A DNA stretch of 64,000 nt from Gordionus sp. m RMFG-2023. Taxonomy: Eukaryota > Nematomorpha > Gordioida > Chordodea > Parachordodidae. The number at the start of each line of letters is the position of its first letter. Positions within the stretch are counted from its first letter, which is position 1. Below are positions 9,525-21,010 of this stretch, in pieces. The position numbers were made by a program, and so were the translations under genes. Location: NCBI RefSeq assembly GCF_954871325.1, contig NC_088775.1:88203561-88267560 (forward strand). The letters run 5' to 3'. Below the pieces are notes generated by a model that had not been told where the DNA came from, searched no databases, and worked only from the letters and a program-made list of their open reading frames with translations.

Positions 9525-12500
9525 CTTTTTGGGGCATTTTTAGAACCATTTCCATATTTTTATGATCGACGTTGTTTTGTCTAATAATTTTGCGTTTGGT
9601 GTCTGGATATAATAATAAATATTTTATTTATTTTTCATAAGCAATAATGTATCTGAAACAGACAAAATGTTTGGGTACCTTGTATCTTTATTCGTTACTT
9701 ACCAAAATCAGCTCCATATTAAGCCTTAAAAATTTATATGATAAAGCAGATCGGCTCAGAACCTCATAATGGTATATTATACTACCTTAAGAATTCCATT
9801 CAAAAAAATAATTTCGCGGTAATGAATGCTCACAATGAAGAAGAAGGGGAATAGTAATTATAGCATTTTATTAGTAAAATAAAATAGTATATCAAGCATG
9901 TAAACTGTTTGGAAAGTGATAAAATTACTATAATCGAAGTTTATGGGATAAAGGTCTTGTGTCAAAACATTAAAAAAGTAGTTCATAGGTCTTAACAACA
10001 TCTACATGCGATGATATTTACTGAAAGCACCGCCCACCCCCCCCCCCCCAAAAAAAAAAATTTCGGCTGCGATATTCCCATAGGCTTATAATTATAATAA
10101 TACTCCCTTCATTGCTCTAGTACCAATTCAAAAGTTGTGAATTCAAAATAAAAGAGTTATTTAAATAGATAGCAAAAAATTATCCAGAAATAAGTTTTAA
10201 TTGTTGGTCCATTTTTAACAATATAATTGTATTATAATATGCCTATAATAAAAGTATTTAGTAAATTTTTGGGTTAATATTTTTTTCCATTAATTCATCT
10301 AAAAATTTAATAGATAATTCCGCAATAACTATTATATACCCTTAAATTCCTACCCCTCTTTAAAAAATTAGAAGCAAATTGTACCTCCTCCCTCCCCTTT
10401 CATATAGACGTTGGGTCTGATAAAGTTAACATCAAGATATGGATATAAACACTAACGCATTTAATTGACGAATCGAGATTAAATAATATGTATAAATGAT
10501 TGCATCTAAGATCAATTATAATGGAATAATTTAATTTTGGGGAGAAGGGAGGGGTATATCTAGAAGGGTATGATCTATACCAGTAGAAATTATGGATAAG
10601 AAAATAGGAAAACTCAATCATTAAAAGCTAATATGATAAGAGTATAACATTAATTAAAAAAATATACACATATATTTAAGTGATTCAAATATTTTTATGT
10701 TTAGGTAGAAGGAAGGGAAGATAAATTGAAAAGATGGAGATAGATCTTGAGAAATTTTTTTAGGTTACAGCAAGAATGTACTTATAAAAAATCAGGGTAT
10801 TATGATAACAATAATAGGATAAAGTTTTGATCCAAAGGATAAGTTATTGATTAGAATAGCCAAGTGAGATTGTGTAGGAAAGTTTAATATGAATTATAAT
10901 ATAATGTCCAAAAAGTAGTAAGATATAATCTAAATAAAATGATAACAAAAATATTAAGGTAAATAAAATTGATAAAAATGTATTAATCTGGTTCTCTTTC
11001 ACCTTATAAGTAACTTAATAATTCCTCTAAGACGAATTTCTTGCAAAAATAAATAATGATATTTAATCTCGCCCTCCGATGATTATAAAAATTAGCAATA
11101 TATTAAAAAATAATTAACCAGATTTATCTATTTGTTCAGGTAAAATGACCTCTACAGATTGAAACAGAGGTTTAGACCAATGGGTTTTGGGGTTAAGCGT
11201 AGTTGCTTCTAGTACCCTGTTCGTTATTTTGGAATTCTGCTTTATGGCCGCTAGAGAATCATTGACATCTCTGATTAGTAATGTAAGATCCTTCTCCCAA
11301 TTTCTAAGCTCTCTCTTACCTCTAAATGGTCTTGTAGCACAAGTTCTCTAAAAAAAAATTTAATAAGGAATATATAGATGGTTCTCCAGTTTGTAAACAT
11401 ATTTAGGCTTGATTCATAGTTGGATCTGATACAATTTAATAGCTGATCGATTTTTAAAATCTGTTCATGAGATTAATTTTTCTTTATTAACATTAATTTT
11501 ATTTTTAATTCTATTCATTACAGTATTCTAAGAATTATTGATTTTAATAAAGAAATATTGATCTCATTGAAAGATTTTAAAATCTCTCAGCTGTTAAATC
11601 ATGTAGGATAGCCTCATGCGTTGTGTAAACACAAGAGCTACGCTTGATTCTCTAATTCTCATCTAATTAAGGTTTTTTTTTATAAAAAAATAAGGGATGT
11701 TCTGTGAACAAAGAAAGAAGTCCAGCCATGATCTTTGGGTATGCTTCAATTAACTATAAGTACAAAGAGGCTAGATCTCCGTTTCTACATGATATGAGGA
11801 TTTTTTTGATGGCCCTTAGGAAATGCTAGGGAAGGAAAAGAAGTGTTTGGCCAAAATTAAATTTTAGATACAAGTGGGTTTTCGGACGTTCACTGTTTAG
11901 TTATTATGATGTATTAAGTTGAGAAAAAACTAAGATGGCGGGGAAAAAAAGTATGTATAAATTTTTAATATTTATAAAAGTGGATATATTAAACTTCCAC
12001 GCATTTGTCGAAACAAAGCTGAACTTCGCACTTAAAGAAAACGTTTTGTTCGTCGGGAAATTTGAAAGTATTGAATGGCAAAATACCGGCTAATTCACCC
12101 GAGCTGATTAAGGACTTCTTTTGAGGCATGACAATTTTGGTATGAACCGGGCATCTTAAAAAATGTATTAGATGAGAATTCATGAATAATGTATATATAT
12201 TTTTTTAAAATCTTTTTGATAAATGTGACAGGAATTACGGCGGTTAGGGCAAGGAGTGGAGGAAGTGGGGGAGGGGGGGATTACGAAAAATGGTAATTGA
12301 TATTGAAAGGGTTAGTTATTCGCGTAACTTTTATGGGTTATAAATAAAACTAAACTTCTTCATTTTTAGAAAAGATTGTAAGTTAGACGATCTTCCCTGT
12401 TAATTAGAATCGTTTTCAAAATCAGCATTATTTAAATTTTTTTTTGATTCTCTGTTATCTTTTACTTCCATTACCATATTCTATGGTTAATTTTAATTAC

Positions 12501-15500
12501 TAAGATACTCAAATATTGTTATCACAGATGCTATTTATATAATAAATGTAATTTAGAAGAGAGCGAGATATTTCTTTATTCTAAAGTAATAATTATTACA
12601 TCCATAATTGCGTTAAAAAATGTATAAGTTGGCAAATTTTTTAATATAAGAAATTATATTGAGCGTTATATCCGCGAAATATATCTTTAATACAAGATAT
12701 TTGCATTAATAATATCTGTATTGGTAATTCTCTTTAACCATTATATCAATAATTTTAGATTGCAAGTTTGTCCCTGAGTAAGCTAAGCTAATAACAATAT
12801 TTGATTTTATATAGGTTTTTATGGGAGTGGTTGCCGGGCGGGGGTAGGAGATTTACTAATTTCATTTTTTTGTTACTGGAAGTGGGAGGGGGTTAGGGTG
12901 GGTTGTCATTAACTTAGGGGAATGTGGAAGTGCCTGAAGATTGATATTTTAAATAAACATTATTTTTATAAATTGTTAAATACCCATTGACATCTAGGAG
13001 TTCCACTGTTAACAAGTTACTACCATCATGAGCTAGGCAACTATACAAATGTATGTCGTACATTGCTTAAAAAAAATATTATTTTAAATCATCATCGTTT
13101 TTATATAAAGAAAATTAATTGTGTCATCTAATACTTACTGGTAGGATCTGTCCTGATCACGATTAAAGAAGCCATCTCCCCCAAAACTAATTGAGTAACA
13201 GGATCTGCATTGGGATCCATTCCTCTTACAATTTTCATCCAGGTATCTGGTAACTTGACCTCGAATCCTGGAGCTTCTATCGTAGGAAGCATTCTATTTA
13301 TTTTCATAATTTGCTTTAAGATACTCGTTAATGACTATTCGTGTAATATAATTAACGGCGTTACATTTTTTTTAACAGGATATAAAAAAGATTACTCGTT
13401 ACTCTTTAAATATTTAATTATTTTTTCGGGATAGTATTTCATTTTAAAAATGCCCAAATTTTCAGAGCAAATTCTAAACGAGTCTTAATTATTTTTCCTT
13501 TTTATAATTTTATTTTTACACATTTTATACAAATACATCCTTCCATATTTCAACCGGATATATTAAAGGTGATTAAATATATTGTAAATAAGTATTTATA
13601 AATTAATCGACTTACGGTACAGTAATTCCTAGTTTCATTTGATGGTTACCGAAATCCGATGCGCCGCAACTAACTTTATAGGCCTTATCCCAGGCTTCCA
13701 AAATGCCGGCGTTTTTGTTATTCATGATAACTACAACATTTTCAAACCATCTGCGTCTATCTTGAGGAGTTATTCCCTAAAGATTATATTTAGCAAAGAG
13801 TTGATTTAACAATATCATCTATATATATATATATATAAAAGAAATCGAAATATTTTTTCGAAAAAACCAAAATAAAAAATTAAGTTTGTTATAATTACTG
13901 TAGTTGATGTGAACATACCGCATGTATCAAGATTAATGCGAAAATCGATCTGAATTTGGCGATTCGCTACTTGTCGACATATTTCTACTTTAAAATAATT
14001 TTTGGCGTAAACTAACCCATCAAAGGGTCTATCAAATGTCATGGCTACATCCATGGTGTTTGCGGACATATCACAAGATACAGAAATACCTTATTTTAAT
14101 AAATTGAAGTTAACTAAAAATGATGTATGAGGATATTGAGAATATTTAAATCATCCTGCTTTTAATATATATTACTGATGCTCTGTTAAAAATTATAATT
14201 ACGTCAAAAAAAAATATTAAAAATATGTAAGATTTAAACTTTGAAGCATAGGTGCATTCGCAGGATCGGAAGAATCTAATTCATCGCCAAATCTTCTACC
14301 AGTTATCGCTCCGCCAATTCGAGATGGTCGCCTACCTACAATTCCTCCGGTTCCGAATGTTTGCTGAGTTTGTCCAGGAGCTCCGGCACCTTGAAACCCG
14401 GGTAGGGTGCCGGATTGTTGACCGCCTATTCTTCCATCACGTTGACGATTAAAATTCGGGTCAACATTTGCTCCAGACCCTACTCCTTGAATGCCAGGTA
14501 GTTGTCTTCCTATTACTCCATCACGTTGACCAACAAATCTTGGATCGGCAATGTCTCCAGAGCCTATTCCTGGTTGAGTCTGACTATCTATCCCCCTGCC
14601 ATCGGCACGTGTTCCGGCAACCCCAGGGAATCTCAAATCTCCCCTTCCAGTTGTTTGGTCAAACTCTTTATCGTCTTTATCATCCTTATCGCCTTCCTCA
14701 TCCTTATCATCTTGAGTGGTTGTACCACGCTGTAGGAAACCCGGCTGCATAAAATTTCGAAGGGGATCACGTCCTAATGGCGAAGCGCCTAGTTGTCCCG
14801 TCGGAGAAGTTATTCTTCCCCCCTGTGATTGTTGTTGGTTTAAAAACTGTTGCTGTTCAGGGGATAGGATGTTTTGCTGACCTGGAGGGGAAAATGTTCC
14901 ATCTAATCAGTTGGGATTATATAAATCATATTTTTATATATCATAAATTAATCTTGTATAACATAATTGAAAACTAACTTATCTTTGATTAAATAGTATA
15001 GAAAATAATATGTATGGGAGACCGGTGTAACAAGATTGGAAGGCATTTTTACCATAAAATTTTGAAACATTAATAAAACAGAACAAATTTAGATACGCGT
15101 AGTAAAATCCCTCAATGACAAAATATAAAAAGGTGTATCTCTCTACCTATAATATTTTCTGAGCTATGATTAATGTGAAGTGTGCGCGATTTTACCCCAA
15201 ATAAAGAGTAAAATAACTAAGCATTACGGTAAAGTGGTTAAAATAAAATAGAACTAACTGTATTGTTTAATTGAATAAAATATTGCAATTTTAACATATA
15301 GTCATCACTTTCGGTACAAACTATTCAATAATAAAGGTTTATAAAAATTCAAAAATAGCACATTTTCAGAGTGCCCATTTTATGCACATAGTACATTTTA
15401 ATTATCCTTTCCCTTTCTATCTATTCATAAAATTTTATTTCAATTAACCCTCAAACTAATGTTCCTTTTTGCTCAAAAGTATCTTGAAAATGATATTTTT

Positions 15501-18500
15501 TTACAGCTTAAATTAGACGAAAAATTTTAACCGCTTTGCCCACAACCTTAAGCCAAGATGATATATATTGAACAAATCGTTATTGCGTGTTTGGGCTATA
15601 AACTTCAGGTAAATTTTATTTTATAGCCAAGGATTTAAGTAATACGTTTTTATTCTGAGAAAAAAAATATTTTAGTAAAGGCAAAATATACAAATTAGTG
15701 ATTTTTATAATTTTTGGGTGAAAAAAACGGGTTTTTGGTAAAATATGTCAAACCAGGAAAGTTTTAAAAAAGATAAAATTAGAAATATAAATACATATTT
15801 ACACCAAATTTAAGGTCTTATATGCTCAAGGGTTAAAAAGTTCGCCTTAACATTGTTCCCCCGTCTATCTTTTTGCTCAGGTCTCACCAAAAATAATTAT
15901 CCTGTCTCAAGAAAAACAACTAATGAATAAGACAAATTTTGTAAATTATGTTGTAATGTATCACATATGGTAATTAGTTATACATCGATTTTCAAAAGCG
16001 TCGACATAAATAAAAACGGTTTCCATTACGTTTAAGTGGTTCAAAGTGATAAATAAAACTATTGCTTTTAGTAGATAATCAAATCTTCTATTATATATAT
16101 ACCATAATATTGGGTTATTTTATAAATATTACTATTCTTTTAAATTATAAAAAAAAATAAAACTAATTAATACCATGATGATAACTTTAAAACTTAATTA
16201 TTTTCAAACGGATTTCGTTCACCAAGAAATATTTTCTTAAAAAAATATATATATAACAACCTTGTGGGGCAAGAGCTGGAAATGTACCCTTCTGTTTTGG
16301 AAAACCCTGTTGGCCAGGTCCATATATACCCTGTTGTCCTTCTGGAGATATAAAGACTTGCTGTCTTCCACCTGGTAGGATTACGCCATCTTGGGAACTG
16401 CCTGTAAATCTTGAATCGGGTTGTATTTGCCCAGGGGAACTTATACCCTGTTGCCCTAGTAACCCATCTGGTGTGCATTTTATTTTCGAAACTATAATTT
16501 ATAATATAATTGCTAGGAAAAGAAGGAAAATTAATTCCATGTTTAAAACTTTTTACTTTAAAAACATTTCCATACCAAAAAAGTGATATATTTTTTGGAA
16601 AAATATAAGGAGAATAGGATTGGGACATTATTTTTTGAAAAATTATCTCGAATACGTTACCTAGGTTCTGGAACATGTTTCAGAAATTTCTATAAAGCAT
16701 TCCGACTTCCTAGAACGTTTTTGGCTATGAAAAAAATCAAGTTAACGGCAAACTGAATATTTAAATTGTAAATGAAATGGAAAGAAGCAGAACAAAAAAG
16801 AAACTTTGTTCCATTCCAGGTTTATACTTGAAAATATTATTATTTAAAAATAGATTTTATTTACCAAGACAAGAAGACAGTTGTTGCCAATAAATTTAGA
16901 AAATAAATAGTACTTTGTGAACCAGGAAATTGAAATGAATCCTGCTCTCTTGGACTACTCTGTTGGCCAGGACCAAAGATACTAGGTTGCCTTCCTGGGG
17001 ATATGAAGCCTTGCCGTCCTGGTATTTCACCTGGTGAAAGTAAGCCGCCTTGTGAACTACCAAATCTTGAACCAGGTTGATAAAAATTGTCACCTAATCC
17101 TTGATCAGCTTGTCGATCAGGAGATGTTATTATACCCTGTTGTCTTAAGGATCCACTTGGTAATTGTGAAAATCTTGGATCGGGTTGATCAAGACGACGG
17201 TTGTCCAATCTTTGAGTTATTACGGGTAATATTTGCCCGGGAAACGAAGAAGTTCTACCGGAACCATCTATTTCTCCTTGGTTCCCAAAAGGTGTCAACA
17301 GGGTTGGTTGACTGAATGAGCTATCCTGACCAGGAGACAGATCCGATATTCCCTCTTGTAAATTTTCACGATCATTAATCGATGCCGGTGTTCCATATTT
17401 ATCAGATTTTTGGTAAGATGGATTTATCGCAGCGGGTTGTTGGGGTAAAGGAAACTGTAGCTGATCTTGAAGATTTTGTGAGCCAAATTGAGTTTGAGGA
17501 AAAGTTCCTTGCCCATTAACTGCTTCGGGCAAAGGATATGTCGATGTTTCTATCCCATCCTGATTATTTTGTTCAGGCTGTTGAAATTGCTGCTCTCCTC
17601 TTCGAAATGGCTGACCTTGAAATCGCTGGTCCTGTTGAGTTGGCTGAGGAAACCCTGGTTGAAATTGTTGGGTAAACTGCGATTGCCCTGGTTGCCCAAT
17701 TCCTTGATTTTGTTCTCTGCCTAATGGAATTTGGGAAGGCTGACGTACCTGCGATTTTTGAAACTGTTGCTCTGGTGTTTTCTGTTGAAATTGCTGAGTT
17801 GGTTGTAATTGTTGGGTCGGTTGTTGTAAAAATTGTTGTGGGCGCTGATCATAAGGGGTCAACTGTTGGCCGATTTGCGCAGGTTGTTGTCCAAATGATT
17901 GCGTTTGCTGACCATATTGGGTTGGTTGCCCGAATGAAAGTGGTTGTTGTCCAAATGGTGAAATTTGTTGAAATCCTGTAAAACATTTGATAAAAACAAA
18001 ATGAAATATAGTTGATGCTTAATTTATAATATCAACATCTTTAAAATAAATTGGCAACACCCAGAAATATGTACTCCTTACTTTAAGAGCCTTCCCCTTT
18101 CCTCTTTAAGATATGTGACACCTATTCCCCGGTCATAAAAATTTTGGATATATACCAGATTCTGATGGGTTTGCTGTTGCACCAACCGGCGAGAACCCTT
18201 GTGGAGTTCTGGATGAGCCAAATCCTCCCGTAAAACCTGATTTATCTTTTTGGTTAAATTCAATTTTGAGATTTTGGTTTGTTACGCTGGAGTCAAAACC
18301 CGGTAATTTATCTTTTTGGTCAAATTCAATTTTGAGATTTTGATTTGTTACGCTAGTGTCAAAACTTGGGTCTAAGGTTGAGGTTCCATAGGCTGTTAAT
18401 ATCCCTGGCTGAGTGCCGATATCTTGACCAATATCTAATGTTGGACGAAAACTGATAGTATTTCTGGGATCATTTATATCGGATCCTCTGATTGTCGTAC

Positions 18501-19911
18501 CACCATTGCCTACAGTTCCAGGCTGTTCATCCAAATCTTTATCCACTCCGGGAGTGCCATCTTGAATTCCTGAGGCTCTTATTATATCAGGTCGAGATCT
18601 ATCAGCCTCTCTTATTATTTCTTGATATAAATTAGGATTTTGCTGTTGAATATCTCGCAATTGATCTAAAAAGATAGATTTCTGTCTAAATTTTTGCTTG
18701 AAATCTCTAAGAGGAAAAGTGGTTAAAGAATTAAGTAACGAACTGCTTGTAGCGATATCGGATGAGGGAGGTTCATCTATAGTAGTCCCGTCAGAAAATA
18801 ATGAAGTTCTTCTAGGATCTTGCGCCAAATCGTCATTATCATTATCGTCAAATTGACTAGTATCTTGGGTTCCAGGTAAACTACCTAAGTTTAAACTTTC
18901 TCTTCCTAGTGGTCCTAGACCCTGACCACTTTGTATTGCATCAATGTTATCTTGTTGATCAAGCCTTTGTGTGGGTAATGTAGATTCACCTTGACCAATT
19001 TGATCATTTCTGTTGACTATAGTGGGTTCAGATGGAGGGGGATCTATTGGAATATTCGCACCAGGTAATAATGTCAAACTTCGAAAAGCTGGAACCAACG
19101 TGTCCTTGTCTTTTGGATCGACTTGACTTAAATCTTTATTCAATGGTAGTAAATTAATATTTTGACTAGCTATACCATTCGCTCCTTCTGTTTCTATTGC
19201 TCGTCCAGTCTGAGGATCAGTTATTCTTCCCCGTGGATCTATACTTGACCTCGAAATAGGAATATTATATAAATCGTTCTGGTCATCTATTACTCCTAAA
19301 TTTCCGTTTTGAGACCCCCTTAAACCAGATTGTTGCAAATTATTAGAACCCGGCTGGTTATTATAAAGTTCCGTGCCTCTTGCGCCTAGTAGGGATGGAC
19401 TTGGTTCTGGGCCACTGCCTAAGAGGTTTAAGTTCGCTATTGTTGTTAATCCAAGGGAATCCTTGTTTTCGTAATCTTTATATTCTATCTCCTCTTGTCG
19501 TAGTGGATCCTGTTGTGCGTTATCATCCAAATCCGATCCTAATTGATTCGAAGGATCGTTAGTTTGAAAAATAGATTTATTTGGCTTTTGAAAAACTTGA
19601 GAGGATTGAGGATCTAACAATTGGTTGTACCGCCCTTGTTGCTGCGAACGAACAGAGGATGGTAATCGCTGCGACTGCAATCGGGAATGCCAACGATTTT
19701 GATTACCTGTAGGACTCCCATTTACCTGGCGGCCTCTTTGGGACGATTGAGATGGATATTCTTCACCGTTCTGGATTAGAGATGGGTCCTCCGAATCTCT
19801 TTGATCCTGATTTTGGAAGGATGCCACAGAATTTATGGTTGGGGACAGAGCGCCTCCACCTGGCACTGAAAATGATGGAGATTCTATAGGACCTAAACCA
19901 CCTGCGTTTAC
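9283..19911 (-). CDS. ZP-domain transmembrane protein with long Gln/Pro/Gly-rich N-terminal region
   Basis: Eleven exons join in phase to give at least 1,628 residues, with the signal peptide exon missing upstream. The order is about 1,200 residues rich in Gln, Pro, Gly, Ser and Asp (exons 1-4), then the ZP module, a furin-type site RGKR, a juxtamembrane stalk, one membrane segment (SLLMFISVSGLLGIALVTML) and a basic cytoplasmic tail (QRKKKC...). ZP evidence is SCDMSANTMDV, RPFDGLVYAKNYFK..CRQ, DTCGMF, WFENVVVI and VSCGASDF for ZP-N, and MYDIHLYSCLAHDG, NGCPVHTK, FKFPDEQNVFFKCEVQLC and CVERTC for ZP-C. Such proteins polymerise into apical extracellular matrix at epithelial surfaces and cuticle after furin release. 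The Q-rich part is diverged and has no named domain. I cannot assign an orthologue. Confidence 0.92.
11119..11347 (-). CDS. ZP gene exon: furin site and stalk
   Basis: Starts RTCATRPFRGKRELRNWEK. RGKR fits the R-x-K/R-R furin consensus, at the usual place just after the last ZP-C cysteine. A charged, cysteine-free stalk follows, ending EQIDKS. Phase 0 in, phase 1 out. Confidence 0.9.
11995..12154 (-). CDS. ZP gene exon: ZP-C core
   Basis: Encodes CPVHTKIVMPQKKSLI and TFKFPDEQNVFFKCEVQLC, then FDKCVE. This is the highly conserved 'F.AFKFPDS..V.F.C.V..C...C' end of ZP-C. Phase 2 in, phase 0 out. Confidence 0.94.
12984..13065 (-). CDS. ZP gene exon: 82-base exon with ZP-C cysteine
   Basis: This small exon was found by reading between the larger ones. 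It starts after TTTTTTTTAAG and encodes TMYDIHLYSCLAHDG and VELLDVNG. It supplies the ZP-C 'FD..V..C.AHDG' motif, which would otherwise be missing, and both junctions keep phase. Confidence 0.9.
13139..13293 (-). CDS. ZP gene exon: inter-module linker and first ZP-C strands
   Basis: Encodes MLPTIEAPGFEVKLPDTWM and VTQLVLGEMASLIVIRTDPT, the linker and the family's 'V.LG..L.L.V...D' strands. It ends at consensus ACCA|GTAAGT, phase 1. Confidence 0.92.
13616..13776 (-). CDS. ZP gene exon: ZP-N end
   Basis: Encodes GITPQDRRRWFENVVVIMNN, then AWDKAYKVSCGASDF and MKLGITV. It holds the strand pattern Y/F-x-N-x-V-V-I and the fourth ZP-N cysteine. It ends in phase 2 at a consensus donor ACC|GTAAGT. 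Confidence 0.93.
13899..14089 (-). CDS. ZP gene exon: ZP-N start
   Basis: Encodes ISVSCDMSANTMDVAMTF, RPFDGLVYAKNYFKVEICRQ and INLDTCGMFTSTT. These are the first three conserved ZP-N cysteines with the F-x-G-x-V-Y-x-K-x-Y motif. The donor ACTACA|GTAATT was chosen over an upstream GT because it keeps phase 0 with the next exon. Confidence 0.92.
14240..14881 (-). CDS. ZP gene exon: QRDGxIG / PGxQGxG repeats
   Basis: Starts after CCCCTCCAG (GQQNILSPEQQQ). It has an acidic patch (DKDEEGDKDDKDDKEFD), then about three imperfect units of the form DPxFxxQRDGxIGxQxxGxxPGxQG. It ends MLQ at CAAA|GTTTAA, phase 1, and joins to ISVSCDM of the ZP-N module. Confidence 0.88.
14882..16260 (-). other. ZP gene intron, AT-rich, no other feature seen
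   Basis: A 1.4-kb intron between the Q/P/G-rich exons. I read both strands and found no transposon ends, RNA gene or further in-phase coding block. Confidence 0.6.
16261..16467 (-). CDS. ZP gene exon: duplicated GPGQQ exon
   Basis: A 207-base exon, start phase 1, encoding GLLGQQGISSPGQIQ through ISPEGQQGIYGPGQQGFP and ending APQG. It parallels the 3' end of the preceding exon (LSPGEIPGRQGFISPGRQ, IFGPGQQ) in both protein and DNA, so it arose by local exon duplication. A longer open frame over the same DNA (16194-16676) is in another frame and lacks the repeat pattern. Confidence 0.75.
16914..17975 (-). CDS. ZP gene exon: FGQQ / QPTQQ-rich region
   Basis: Starts after TTTTACAG (FQQISPFGQQPLSFGQ...) and ends GSQ at CAAA|GTACTA. 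Its first third is an almost pure Gln/Pro/Phe run (QQPTQQLQPTQQFQQ); the last third has SPG, GRQ and GPGQQ units that recur in the next exon. Entry and exit phases are both 1. Confidence 0.85.
18156..19911 (-). CDS. ZP gene exon: Gln/Asn/Asp-rich extension
   Basis: A 1,756-base exon that starts after AATTAG (VNAGGLGP...) and ends ESG at TCTG|GTATAT, phase 1. It is low-complexity with many DQ, NQ, SSQ and LPG runs and no cysteine. It carries a tandem 21-codon duplication near its 3' end. No start methionine or signal peptide is here, so at least one exon lies further upstream (above 19911) and was not found. Confidence 0.85.
18240..18366 (-). repeat. tandem 63-bp repeat inside ZP exon
   Basis: Two adjacent, slightly diverged copies encode the unit FDxSVTNQNLKIEFxQKDK. 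The units keep the reading frame, so they lengthen the protein by 21 residues. This looks like recent slippage or unequal exchange. Confidence 0.85.
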
Positions 19912-20474
19912 CTAATTTTTAAAAATTTAAATATGTTAGTTTTCACACTGTGATTTAAAAAAAAACCAAAATCGAGTAATGATTAATAATTATAGTTATC
20001 ATGAAGTGCAAAATCTATTACATATATCAGAATCTCTCCACACGTGAGCCATATGAGAATTCTACATTTGTACATGTTTAACATGGTCCCGCAAATTAAA
20101 TTCTTCTTTCCTATTTTAAATATTTATATATTTTTTAAAAATATAATTAAAAAATATTTAACTTCTTAGTTATAATGATCATGATAAAAATTTCCTCGAA
20201 AAATTTATGACAAGTTAAATTTGTCGCATGGAAAATACATATTAGTAAATTTTTACGGGTAAGAGATAAAATTAAATTTTCGCGACAGAAAGGTGCCGAT
20301 TGAATGGATTTCTACCCAATATATTTTTTTTATTTAATCGGATTCTTTAATAGGTTTTTTTAAAATTTACATAATCCATTCTTTCATTTTGGAAAGATGA
20401 AAATGTAAACAATTTGGTTAAAAACTAGAAATTAGGTTCAGTAAAAAATTTTAAAATGTAAACCATTATTCCTA

Positions 20475-20627
20475 GTGTTGTTAAATGGCGATCCCAATAT
20501 TTTATCCAAAAATATTACATAAACCTGATGATTTTTCTCACAGTTGGGCAGAAAGGTTTGGACATCTATTAATGAAACTTCAAGGCTCGCATTAGTTGTT
20601 TTTAAAAATCGAGCCCTTTAACAAATT
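20475..20627. repeat. hairpin MITE, family A
   Basis: Begins GTGTTGTTAAATGGCGATCC and ends AAAATCGAGCCCTTTAACAA. The centre has the family's TTTTTCTCACAG..GGGCAGAAAGGTTTGGACATC block. About 150 bases, eroded. Confidence 0.75.
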
Positions 20628-20659
20628 GACATATAATCCTTATTAGATAATAGTGAAGG

Positions 20660-21010
20660 TCTACGGTCTTATCCTATCCGTCTTAGACCGGGACCGGACT
20701 GGACCGATAGACTTACCGATCTTTTTATTTTTTTGGTATATCTTATTTTACGTTATTTTTTCTAGAGGAATTATTCTAGCTTTTTGTCAATTTTTAGTTC
20801 ATTTTTTAATTTGCGATATGAAAATCATAATTTTTTCAAAGAAGCATTTTATCTATAGTCTCAATAAAACAAGAATTAAATTAGGTAAAAACGAAAATAT
20901 TTTTAAAATACCGGAAAAATAAAAAGAAGGACCATGGTCTGGATCAATCTTTTTTAAATGCCATTTTCCGGTTCGGTCCGGACCAAAGCCCGGAACGTGA
21001 CCTTCACTAT
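20660..21010. repeat. GC-rich island repeat (CCGGACC type)
   Basis: Two GC-rich blocks (GACCGGGACCGGACTGGACC and CGGTTCGGTCCGGACC) in opposite orientation enclose AT-rich DNA. Overlapping open frames here (20653-20922 +, 20853-21068 -) simply read through the repeat. Confidence 0.5.

Noticed and set aside
9190-9565. Forward frames 9190-9384 and 9353-9565 as genes
   Set aside because: Antisense of the ZP membrane-anchor exon.
10035-10060. C-run followed by A-run as a regulatory site
   Set aside because: Plain homopolymers; no paired structure or conserved neighbour.
14252-14752. Forward-strand open frames over 14252-14752 (66, 94 and 77 codons)
   Set aside because: They are antisense shadows of the Q/P/G-rich ZP exon; the reverse strand has splice phase and repeat periodicity.
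16194-16676. 160-codon reverse-strand open frame
   Set aside because: It uses a different frame from the 207-base ZP exon inside it; only the other frame shows the GPGQQ/SPG units and matching splice phase.
17034-17981. Forward-strand open frames over 17034-17315, 17488-17724 and 17724-17981
   Set aside because: Antisense to the Gln-rich ZP exon; CAA/CAG-rich coding strands produce long open frames on the opposite strand.
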